Shown here: in pieces, positions 18,402 through 27,800 of the stretch
Layout of the letters: the number at the start of each line of letters is the position of its first letter
Numbering within the stretch: the first letter of the stretch is position 1
NCBI GenBank assembly: GCA_036346225.1
Contig: JARFIW010001488.1
Coordinates: forward strand, 124,001-188,000
Length of the DNA stretch: 64,000 bases
Reading direction: 5' to 3'
From: Platerodrilus igneus
Lineage: Eukaryota > Arthropoda > Insecta > Coleoptera > Lycidae
Translations under genes and position numbers: made by a program
The notes under the pieces: model-generated
What the model was told of the DNA's origin: nothing
The model's database searches: none
Seen by the model: only the letters and a program-made list of their open reading frames with translations

Positions 18402-19130
18402 ATGACTACCGGAACTATTCGCATGCCAGCAGAATACCTGAAGCTGCTTGTTGCGGCAACCTGCCACCTTGGGGGGCAGAGCATCACGCACAAAATGTCC
18501 GAGTACGCCTTTGGGAGGAGGAGCGACAAAATCTGGGTCATCGACCTGCGGAAGACCTGGGAAAAGCTCGTTCTTGCAGCAAGAATCATTGTGAGCTACA
18601 AGAACAAGGCAGACGTCGTGGTGGTGAGCAGCAAGACGTTTGGAAACAAGCCCGCGTCCATGTTTTCGCGAGAGATTGGGGCCACCGCGTCGACAGGAAA
18701 GTTCGTTCCAGGCTCGTTCACAAACAGGTCCACGAAGTCGGTGAAGGAGCCCAGGCTCCTCGTGGTCACAGACCCCTTCACAGACAAGCAGACACTTTGC
18801 GAGGCCTCGTACATCAACGTACCGTGCATCGCCCTTGCCAACACAGACAACAACACTAACCTTGTGGACTGCGTGATCCCCTGCAACAACAGGTCCCCCA
18901 GCTCGATTGGGGCCATTTACTTCATCCTCGGAAGGCTTGTCAGGCACATGAGCGGAGAGGGCTCCCTTGACGAGGAGGTCCGCCTGAAGGCAGACGCGTA
19001 CTTCTACAGAGACCCCTCTGAGCTCGAGGCAGCCCCAGAGGAAGACAAGGACGGCGACAAGGACGACGAGGAAAGCTGGGAGCACCTTGAGAACGAGGAG
19101 GAGAAGCAAGACGAGCAGTGGGAGGAATAA
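18402..19130 (+). CDS. RPS0: 40S ribosomal protein uS2 (RPS0/SA)
   Basis: A small-subunit ribosomal protein of 242 residues needed for late 40S assembly. Conserved uS2 segments are LLVAATCHLGGQS, RSDKIWVIDLRKTWEKL, then KFVPGSFTNR, PRLLVVTDPFTDKQ, EASYINVPCIALANTDN and VDCVIPCNNRSP. The C-terminus is short, acidic and Trp-containing (ESWEHLEN, EQWEE), as in eukaryotic RPSA. The start chosen is the first ATG after an A/T tract and a CCCC, giving MTTGTIRMPAEYL. The stop TAA lies within an AATAAA motif. Confidence 0.97.
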   Translation: MTTGTIRMPAEYLKLLVAATCHLGGQSITHKMSEYAFGRRSDKIWVIDLRKTWEKLVLAARIIVSYKNKADVVVVSSKTFGNKPASMFSREIGATASTGKFVPGSFTNRSTKSVKEPRLLVVTDPFTDKQTLCEASYINVPCIALANTDNNTNLVDCVIPCNNRSPSSIGAIYFILGRLVRHMSGEGSLDEEVRLKADAYFYRDPSELEAAPEEDKDGDKDDEESWEHLENEEEKQDEQWEE

Positions 19131-19131
19131 A
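19126..19131 (+). terminator. AATAAA overlapping the RPS0 stop codon
   Basis: The stop TAA (19128-19130) is the centre of AATAAA. The start of POL3 lies 34 bases further on, leaving very little room for a 3' untranslated region. Confidence 0.45.
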
Positions 19132-19164
19132 GGCAGGTTAAAATAAGAATTTTATTTCTTGCGC

Positions 19165-22068
19165 ATGAAGGGCACAGAGTTTCTCCTTCTCACCATTGGG
19201 CACTGTGTGGAGCAGCAGAGCGGGGCAAGCTGTCCTGTAATCCAGATGATTGGGAAGACAAGAGAGGGAGAAATAGTCATGTGCAAGGCAACGGGGTTCT
19301 ACCTGTATCTCTATGCAGACCCCCTCCGGTCCCCAGAGCTCTCTGCAGAAGAGTGGCACAGGGTCCTGGAAGATGTGCTGAGCAGGCACAAGATAGAGTT
19401 CAGGGAGTGCGCCGTGCAGGAAAAGCGTTCTGTCTACGGGTACTCTGACAAGAAGAAGCCCTTCCTGAAAATCACCCTTGCCAACCCAAGAGATATGGCT
19501 GCCGCCAGGGGAGTGCTGGAAGGCGGTGCAAAGTGCGAAAAAGGCTTGGTGAGGCTTGCTGTCTACGAGAGCAGCGTGGGGTTCGTCATCCGGTTCATGG
19601 TCGATGCAAAGATCACAGGATGGGCTACGTCCGGGCAACAGGCAAGAGCAGCCGAAGAGGACAGGTGATTGAGGTCGAGACAAACTACAAGAACGTGGTG
19701 TCCCTCGGCATCGAAGGCAGGCTCGCTCCCCTGAAGACGCACTCCTTCGACATCGAGTGTATCAGCAGGGAGGGAAAGTTCCCTGACCCGGAGCACGACC
19801 AGGTAATCCAGATCGGGAACACGTTCTGCACGCACCCCTCGCAGGAGATGCACACAAGGACTCTGTTTTGCCTCGAGGGGTGCTCGGCCATTCCCGGGGT
19901 GGACGTGCGCTCGTTCGTGTGCGAGAAGAAGATGCTGGAGGCGTGGGCAGAGTTTGTCGCGCACGAAGACCCGGACATCATAACTGGCTACAACATAGTC
20001 AACTTCGACCTCCCCTACCTCCTTGAAAGGGCGGCGCACCTTAGGATAGAAAGATTCCCGCTCTTCTCCAGAACAAAAAGCCCTGTCACAGTGAAGGACT
20101 CTTTCTCAAACAACAAGGCAGTGGGCCCCCGGGAGAGCAAGCGCGTGAGCATCGAAGGGCGCATTGTCTTTGACATGTGCGACATTGTCAGGAGAGAGTT
20201 CAAGCTGCGGAGCTACTCGCTGAACAGCGTGAGCGCGCACTTCCTCAACGAGCAGAAGGAGGACGTGCACTTCACAATGATCCCCGCCCTCCACGACGGA
20301 AATGCAGAGACGCGCAGGCGACTTGCGACGTACTGCATGAAGGACACGTACCTGCCCTTGAAGCTCCTCTTCGTGACAAACTCCCTCATGAACTACATTG
20401 AGATGGCGCGGGTGACGGGGGTTCCTTTCGACTACCTTGTGAACAGGGGGCAGAGCATCAAGGTGGTTTCGCAGCTGCTGAGGAAGACGTCGGAGATGGA
20501 CTACGTGGTTCCCACAATAGACGCGGGGGGCGAGAGCTATGAGGGCGGGTACGTGATGGACCCGGTTAAGGGCTTCTACAAGGACCCAATCGTGGTGCTC
20601 GACTTCAACTCGCTCTATCCCTCGATCATGATGGCGTACAACATCTGCTACACCACCCTGATTCCGCCCGAGGAGCTGAAGCGCTACTCCGAGGAAGAGT
20701 ACACAAAGACCCCGACCGGAGACTGCTTTGTCAAAAGAGCCTGCGGGAGGGGCTTCTCCCGCTTATCCTGCAGGAGCTGATTGACGCAAGGAAGCATGCA
20801 CGGGCGCTGCTTGCGCAGGAAAAGGACAAAGAAATGAAGAAGTCTCTTGACGGGCGGCAGCTTGCCCTAAAGATCTCTGCGAACTCTGTGTACGGGTTCA
20901 CAGGAGCAGCGGCAGCCAAGCTCCAGTGCATCCCTATCTCCCAGAGCGTGACGTCCTTCGGGAGAGAAATCCTCTCCTTCACAAAGCAGGAGGTGGAGAG
21001 GCACTTTCCCTCAAAGAGAGTTGTCTACGGCGACACGGACTCGGTCATGGTTGGGTCAAAGCACCCAATGTCTGTGGAAAGGGCATTTGAGCTTGGAAAA
21101 GAGATCGCAGAGTGCATCAGCGGAAAGCTGGCAAGCCCCCTCACGCTGGCATTCGAAAAAGTCTACTTTCCCTTTGTCCTTATGAACAAGAAGCGCTACG
21201 CAGGAATGGCGCTGGGAGCTCCGGGGGCCCAGGGAAAGATCGATATGAAGGGAATCGAGACGGTGAGGAGAGACAACTGCAGGCTGGTCAAGGAGGTGAT
21301 GGAGCAGTGCCTCGGCCTGATCCTCCGGCACAAGGACGTGGAAGGCGCAAAGAGCTACGTGAAAGAAGTCGTTGCGGACCTGCTCCAGAACAAGGTTGGG
21401 ATGGGGAGGCTTGTGATAACAAAGTCTCTCACAAGGAGGGAGGACAAGTACCTCGCCAAGCAGGCACACGCCGAGCTGGCAGAGAAAATGAGGGCCAGGG
21501 ACCCGCGGAATGCGCCGGTGGTGGGAGACAGGGTGTCGTACGTGATAGTGCAGGGGAGGAAGGGAGACCCTTTCTATAAGAGGAGCGAGGACCCAATCTA
21601 CGTGCTTGAGCACAGCCTCCCAATAGACACCGGATACTACCTCGAGCACCAGCTGAGGAAGCCGCTCGAGAGGCTCTTCGAGCCAATCATGGGGAGAGTG
21701 GACGAGCTGCTGGCCTACACCGGGCCCAAGGGTGCAAGGCCTATCGACAAAAGAGGTGTTGGCTCGTTTTTCTCCAAGAAGGAGCGGTGCCTTGGGTGCG
21801 CCTCAACTGAGTCTGTTCTCTGTCGAGGCTGTGCGCCACACTACAAGAAGTTTCTTGGCGAAGCAGTGGATGCCCTCAATCTCGCGCAGTATACGTACGC
21901 CAGGCTGTTTGCAGAGTGCCTGCGGATGCAGGAGTCTGTGCTTACGCCGATTGCCTGCAGCAGCAGAGACTGCCCTGTGTTTTACATGAGGATGGAGGCA
22001 AAGAAAAGAGCTGCGCAGGCTCAGGAAAAGTATGAAAAGCTGCAGAGGTGGAAGGAAGGGAAAAATAA
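19165..22068 (+). CDS. POL3: DNA polymerase delta catalytic subunit, two or three frame breaks
   Basis: The replicative lagging-strand polymerase, about 967 residues if repaired, with a short N-terminus. Exonuclease motifs: SFDIECIS, NIVNFDLPYLL and YCMKDTYLP. Polymerase motifs: DFNSLYPSIM (A), KISANSVYGFTG (B) and YGDTDSVMV (C). The C-terminus has zinc-type CysA (CLGC...CRGC). CysB reads CLRM then CSSRDC, so one of the four cysteines that hold the [4Fe-4S] cluster is methionine. The frame shifts at GG 19618-19619 and GGGG 20749-20752, each repaired by one extra G. A third break is likely at A5 22061-22065: one more A places TAA at the family's normal end, whereas the uncorrected frame runs on to 22285 over the opposite-strand gene. 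Confidence 0.95.
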
Positions 22069-22149
22069 GACCCTTTTCTGCTATTTATTCTTTCCTCAGA
22101 GCCTCTGTGCTGGCGGAGTGGGCTGTGGGTTATTCCTCCATCCTCTGTT

Positions 22150-23484
22150 TCATCCGGGATGGCTGCATTTCTGCTTGGAGAGGTCCTTCTCTTTCTGGAG
22201 GCTTTCTGCGATGGCGTCTTTGTACGCAAGTTCGCGGCTGCCGTGCAGTATCCAGACGTTATTTTTCGAGTCCCATGCACCGTAAGCAGTTATTAATCGC
22301 ATTTGAGGATCAAACTCCGCTATAATATCCATCCTCAGCGAGCGGAGCCCAGTGACAGAGAAAAGCCTCAGGCCTCGGAACTTTCCCGAAAGCAGGTCCT
22401 TCTTAATAAACACATGTTTGTCAATATCCTCGCCAGCCCCACCTGCTTGGAACTGTATGTTCAGTCCCTCTATGTGCGGATACTTGGAGGCCAGCCACTT
22501 TATCACTTTCTTGTACGCTGCCTGAGAGACTGGCTTGGCCTCGAGGGGAAAGAACAGCACCTCGAGTTCTAGAAACGCTTTCCCAAAAAATGGGTCCAAG
22601 TCAGCAAACTCCTCTGCAAAGCCGTAGACTTGTATCTTGAGCTTCCTGCCCACAATTTCAAACTCTAGACGACTGTCTGTGCTGCGCACCTCAAGAGTGC
22701 ACAGACTTGGCAGTCTGTTTATAAGAGCCCTGTTTGCCATGTAGAACTTCTGAGATACCTTGAGCTTCTTTGCAGAAGCAATTCCCTGCACAAACTCGTC
22801 GTTTCGCTCTTGTGGGGTGGGCCAGATCCACTCTGAAAAGCTTGTTCTTCTTCGCGGAGGGGTGTGACACTGCACGTCCTTTTCGCCCAACACAGGCTCT
22901 CCATCTACATGGATCTCTCCCAGGCCGAACAGATACCGCACAAATGGAGAGAAGAGAGCTATTTCTGTGTTTAGGATTTCCATTTTCTTTATCTGCCTCA
23001 AGTGGCTGGTCTTTCTGGACCTGTCGGGAACGATGGGCTCCTCGAGACTCATGTTCTGAAAAGAGAGCTCTATCAGTTTCTTTGCCCGAAGCATGTCCAT
23101 TGGAAAGACCCTTCCAGAGAAGTCTTTGATGATTATCTTTTTGAGCACGGGAGACTTAGCGATTTTCCCTCCTATACTGGCGATAAGCGCGTCTATGTCC
23201 TCTGCAGCGGAGCACCTCCCTCCATTAATTTCGACTTCGATGCAGCTCGATAAAGCTTTTTTGTCTGCATTGAGCCTACCCACATCCTCCTTATTATCTA
23301 AATGGTATTTCTGGCAGACTCCTTCCTCAGACGTCACAACTAAGTGCTGCCTCTGCACACACTTATTCTGGTCGTCTGCATGCTCCTGTGTGGCCGATTC
23401 TCTGGATCCCTGGGAAGAAGACATCTCTCCCAAAAATGCTACAAGCATATAGATTGGGATGACGAGGATGGTACCCAGCAGCAT
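22150..23484 (-). CDS. Membrane-anchored leucine-rich protein, lineage-specific candidate
   Basis: An intact 444-residue protein with one hydrophobic N-terminal segment (about residues 2-20), serving as signal peptide or anchor. The rest has irregular 20-30 residue units with LxxLxLxx patterns (LKKIIIKDFSGRVFP, LIELSFQNMSL, LCTLEVRSTDSRLEF, IEGLNIQF), like degenerate leucine-rich repeats. Cysteines cluster early and can pair outside the cytosol. It resembles 45697-47484 in plan: an N-terminal hydrophobic segment and hydrophobic repeats. Neither matches a conserved housekeeping family. Such proteins are common, often as expanded families, in microsporidia, and are candidates for surface or host-exposed roles; that is inference. 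The start follows TTTACAAAAAGAAT. Confidence 0.75.
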   Translation of the reverse strand: MLLGTILVIPIYMLVAFLGEMSSSQGSRESATQEHADDQNKCVQRQHLVVTSEEGVCQKYHLDNKEDVGRLNADKKALSSCIEVEINGGRCSAAEDIDALIASIGGKIAKSPVLKKIIIKDFSGRVFPMDMLRAKKLIELSFQNMSLEEPIVPDRSRKTSHLRQIKKMEILNTEIALFSPFVRYLFGLGEIHVDGEPVLGEKDVQCHTPPRRRTSFSEWIWPTPQERNDEFVQGIASAKKLKVSQKFYMANRALINRLPSLCTLEVRSTDSRLEFEIVGRKLKIQVYGFAEEFADLDPFFGKAFLELEVLFFPLEAKPVSQAAYKKVIKWLASKYPHIEGLNIQFQAGGAGEDIDKHVFIKKDLLSGKFRGLRLFSVTGLRSLRMDIIAEFDPQMRLITAYGAWDSKNNVWILHGSRELAYKDAIAESLQKEKDLSKQKCSHPG

Positions 23485-23721
23485 ATTCTTTTTGTAAATT
23501 TTTCAGCTCTTCAGACCCGCTTCCCAAAAAGGAAGATTTTCGCGCAATCAGCTGGACTGTGGCGACATGCAGCTCTGCGACAAAAATAGAGCTTTTTAGG
23601 GGACAAAGTGCGGTGGGGCGGCAGCAAGACACAGTGCTGTTTCCCCAGGGCCAGAAGCAAAAACAGTTAGGGATTTATTGGGAGGCCTTTGCTCATTAAA
23701 GAATTTTTTAAAAAAGACACG
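23485..23721. other. Divergent intergenic region with A/T boxes
   Basis: A 237-base gap between two divergent starts. It is A/T-rich at both ends: AATTTACAAAAAG next to the minus-strand gene and GAATTTTTTAAAAAAG at 23701-23716 just before the PWP1 ATG. Nothing coding or tRNA-like is seen between them. Confidence 0.5.
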
Positions 23722-24774
23722 ATGATCGTGAAGTGCGCACTTCTGGGCAAGGGCTACGAGTGTCTCGAGCCGAGGAGGTACTCGCCAAACAGAGACGTGT
23801 TTGACGAGTTTGCGCACCTGTACAAAGAAGACCCTGGGACCCTCTTCTCCAGAATCGGAAAGGAGCTGGCGAGCACAATCGACGAGGAGTGCGGAAGCGA
23901 GGAGAAGGAGGACATGGAGGTGCGTAAAAGCGACAGGGTTGTGCTCTCCCTCGTGGACTCCATGGACGAGCACCCAAGGGTGGACTGCTACACGTTCAAC
24001 GAGGACGAGGACGTGTTTTACGTGCGGCAAGACATCTTTCTGAACCACAGGCCCAGCTCCATGGCCGTGTTTGAGAGCGGAGAAGACCCTTATGTGTTTG
24101 TGGGGTCCGTGGAAACAGAGCATATTTCCGGGTACAACGTGTTCGTGGAGAACCCCTTTCTTCCAGACATCTTTCTGAAGGCCAGCTCTCCTGTGCTCGA
24201 GCTGCGCACTGCAGGGACCACGCTCCTCTCGCTTGGAAAGACTATTTCCGAGTGGGACCTCAACGCAGCCAAGAAGGTTTCTGAGAGGGCGTTGCTGCAC
24301 GAGTGCCACCTCCTCGACGTCGAGGAGAGCACGCTCATCTGCTCTGACGGGCACTCTCTTTTTGTGGTTGACAGGAGAGAGAAGCGCGAGAAGACTTGCA
24401 AGGCTCTGAGCAGGGGCGGGATAACACAGATCCAGGTCAAGGAGGGGAGGCTGTATGCGTCCTACGAGGACGGGCACATCAGGTGTGCTTCGCAAGGAAG
24501 CCTGCTTTTCGAAAAGAGAGCGCACAGAGAGAAAGTCACTGCGTTTGATGTTTCGGGAAAGCACGTTGTGACGGGGTCTGCCGACGAGAGAATAAGAGTG
24601 GTTGACATGGAGAGCCAGGAAGTCATTGAGGACACCGACGTGGGCGAGGTGACAGGCGCGGTCAGCTTTGCCAGGGACGACCTCATGCTTTACGCCCATG
24701 GAGGGGCCAAGGAAGAGCTGGCGCTCGCGTCAATAGAAGAGTGCATTTTGAAAGTTGCTGGAGATGACGCATAG
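23722..24774 (+). CDS. PWP1: Pwp1-like WD40 protein
   Basis: About 350 residues. Pwp1 is a nucleolar WD40 protein needed for 25S/5.8S rRNA processing. The N-terminal part matches the family-specific region: an acidic block (EECGSEEKEDMEV), then DRVVLSLVDS and DCYTFNEDEDVFYVRQDIFLNHRPSSMAVF, equivalent to the VYEEEEANLYVHHDIMLPAFPL segment. Propeller blades follow, including HREKVTAFDVSGKHVVTGSADERIRVVD. The blades are divergent and fewer than in yeast Pwp1. The ATG is directly preceded by an A/T tract. The stop is followed three bases later by AATAAA. Confidence 0.72.
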   Translation: MIVKCALLGKGYECLEPRRYSPNRDVFDEFAHLYKEDPGTLFSRIGKELASTIDEECGSEEKEDMEVRKSDRVVLSLVDSMDEHPRVDCYTFNEDEDVFYVRQDIFLNHRPSSMAVFESGEDPYVFVGSVETEHISGYNVFVENPFLPDIFLKASSPVLELRTAGTTLLSLGKTISEWDLNAAKKVSERALLHECHLLDVEESTLICSDGHSLFVVDRREKREKTCKALSRGGITQIQVKEGRLYASYEDGHIRCASQGSLLFEKRAHREKVTAFDVSGKHVVTGSADERIRVVDMESQEVIEDTDVGEVTGAVSFARDDLMLYAHGGAKEELALASIEECILKVAGDDA

Positions 24775-24785
24775 GAATAAAGAGC

Positions 24786-24812
24786 AAATTTAAAAGCGTC
24801 CATTTTTATTTC
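24786..24812 (+). promoter_or_regulatory. A/T tracts upstream of the MEC1 start
   Basis: AAATTTAAAA and ATTTTTATTTC lie in the 27 bases before the ATG at 24813. The gap to the upstream PWP1 stop is only 38 bases, so any promoter must be within it or in PWP1. Confidence 0.45.
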
Positions 24813-27800
24813 ATGGACAGGCTGCAAGCCAAGGAGCTTTTCCTGCATGCAATTGAAGAGAAGGGAGAGGTGACCGAGGGCTATGTCCGGTCTGTCGCGA
24901 GGGTGCAGAGCAAAGCGGTGGCAGACGCCTTTCTTGCAGGGCTCGAGTCCACGCACGTCTCGAAAGAGGAGCTGCTTCTGTGCGTCGAGGGAGTGTGCGC
25001 GGGAGTTGCGTCTCTGGACATGTACCAGAAATGGCTTTTTGGCAGGAAGTTTGACGGAGAGCGGTTTCTGGAGTATGTCCTGGGGAGGAGATGCCTCTTC
25101 TCGCAAACAGAGGCAGAGAAGATCTTGGGCCTTGTGGGGCTTGCGAGCGTAAAGCGCGAGGTGCGGATACCAAGAGACTTGGTGAGGAAAGACCGCGCAA
25201 AGATAGAGATGGTGAGGAGGGCAGGAGCGCAGAGAGGGGTTCTGGAGATGGAGGAGGATGCAGCTGTCATGCTCGTAGAGCTGGCAGGGGGCGGGGCCAG
25301 CGCAGAGGAGCTGACACGCGTCATCGAAACGCTTTTGAGATCTAGGCGCGCAGGGAGGGTGCTGGATATTTCGAGGTTCGTCGAAAACAGCCAGCAGAAA
25401 GAGGGCCTCCTGGTTAGGCTGCTGTGCGAGTGCAATGTCTCAGTGGGCATGGCTCTTGTCTCCGGGAGGGTGGATGTGCGGGAGGTGGATCCGTTCAAGA
25501 TAAGGGACGCGAAAATCGAGGAGCTCCTTTCTGGATACATGTGCACACAGAGCTTTGTGGGAGAGAAGGAGAATGTGGAGGAGGCAGGTGCGATGCTCCG
25601 CTGCAATGCAGGAGGGTGTGGAAGGACTCTCCACAGAGAGTATCTGCGGTACTGCTTGGTGCACGAGCGGAGGATGGAGATGGAGGCCTTACGCCTCAGC
25701 AGAGAGGTTCTCTCGGGAAAGAGGCCTGGGGGATGCTTGTGGATCAAGGAGCTGGTCGTGCACCGGAAGGAGCAGAGAAGCCTAGAGTGCTTTGCATTTG
25801 TAGTGGGCACGATCAGAAAGCTCCGGAAAAAGCAGGGCGTCAGGGAGAGCGATGGGCCCATCAAGGCGCTGCACAGCTCTCTCGAGCACTTTGAAATGTC
25901 CAAGGAGAAGGAAGACTACATCCTGGGGGTGCTTGGACACGTAACAGGAGAGTACGACAAGCCAAAGAGATCCGCCCGGACAATATCCATGCTAAACATC
26001 CTCTACCATATCCAATTCACCAGGAAGATCGGGTTTGCCACGGCGCTTCTCCTGATGAAGGCGATGGAGTGGGGAGACGACGACGCATTCTTCGGAGTGG
26101 CGATGCGAGCAGTGGTGGACAAGAACTCTGCGCACATGGACTCTGCAAAGGCGCTTCTCTTCGACCACGTGGCTACAAAGAGCTACGGAGAGCAGCGCGG
26201 AGAGGGCGTGCGGAGGGACCTGGAGCGGCTTGCTGCAGTGTACAGGCGCAGTGCCAAGGAATTCCTGGCGCAGGAGAGGTTCTTCCTGTTTCCCCGCCTG
26301 CTGCAGTGCGGGCTGGCCTCGCAGTTCTACACGGAGTCGGCTGAAAACCACGTGTTCTACGCACTCCATGCCTTGAATATGCATGGGGAAGCAGGCTCTG
26401 GAGAGAAGAGGGCTGGCGCAAAGGAAGCCCTTCTCAAGAACGGAGCCTCTTCCTTTGCAATAGTCTACACATGCTCCCCCTCTCCAGATAGGTTCCTTTC
26501 CTCCTTTGGAGTCACACTTCAGGCCCTGCTGTCCTCTGCGTCGATTGTCTCGGCTCTCTTTGCAATCAGGCGGCTCTACGAAGAAGGGGCTGTTCCCAGG
26601 AGGAACTGCCCGTATCTCGCGCTGCTGCGCATGCTCATCGCTTTCCTTGAGAGGAGAGACTCCTGCCTCAGGACTTTCGAGGAAATCCTTACCTTCCTTG
26701 TGCACATGAAGATGTGCTTCGGAAGGGAAGCATGCTCCTGCCTGGGCAGCCAGTTCTCGGCAGGGGTGGGCGCATGTTTCAAGAGGGAGTTCTGGGGAAC
26801 CTCTATCAGGAGCATTGGCAGAGAGACGCTCCTTGCCACGAAATACAGGTTCGTGCTAGAGCTGTCGATAGAAGAGACAGAGCTCCTCAACAAAAGAATA
26901 GGCATTGAGAAAGTCCTTCTAGAAAACATCCGTGCAAAGTGGGAGGGAGTCTCTCTGGAAAACGCCGTCAGGTCGGTGGAGCCGTTCTTCCTCCTCAACC
27001 TCCAGTACACAGAAATAGCTCTTGGGAGGATCAAGCAGATAGCCCTGAGCGCCTCGGACCAGGAGCGGGCGCGCATTTCCCTGTCTCCTGCGCGCGGAGC
27101 CCTCATATTTTTGGCCAGGGCTCTCCTCAACCTGCAGCAGGCGAAAGGCACAGAGGAGACAAAGGAGATGCTTGCGTCCCTCGGCCTATTCTCTCTTGCT
27201 GCAGTCGATCTAGACCCTCAGGTGGGGCTAGGGCTCCGCGCGGAGATCATCCAGATGTCTCGCGCATCCCCGGAAGAGATGGGGCAGTTCTTCATAGCGA
27301 AGATCCTCATTCCCGTGTACTACAGCACAATGGAGGAGATCATACTGTACATCATCCAGGAGCTGCTCAGAGCTCTCCCCAAGATGGTTTTCTCGCCAAG
27401 AGACGAGGATTTTGTGTGCAGGCTCCGGTCTACAAAGTACTTCCTTGAGGCGCACGCCTCTGCGAGGGAGGAGCATGCACACAAGAGGGGCTCTTCTGGG
27501 TACAGGCGAGGCATGGCATACAGAGAGTTCGTCAGGTCTACTGCAGTGCAGATGTTTTTTCTTCTGGAGCCGTGGCACAAGGAGCTTTTCGGGGACCTCC
27601 TTTCTGTGCTGGAGTCTCTGGAGAGGTGCCCAGAGAGGTTCTCGCTGCAAATCGCAGAGTTCTACGCGCTTTGGGCCGTCTCGATTCTCAAAAAGAACAA
27701 GGGAGAGGAGGCTGGAAAAAGCTTCTCGGAGGTGTTCAGAGATGTCTTTGAGGGGGTTTTTGTGGACCCAAAGATCCTGCAGATGGTTGTCCGGGCAAGT

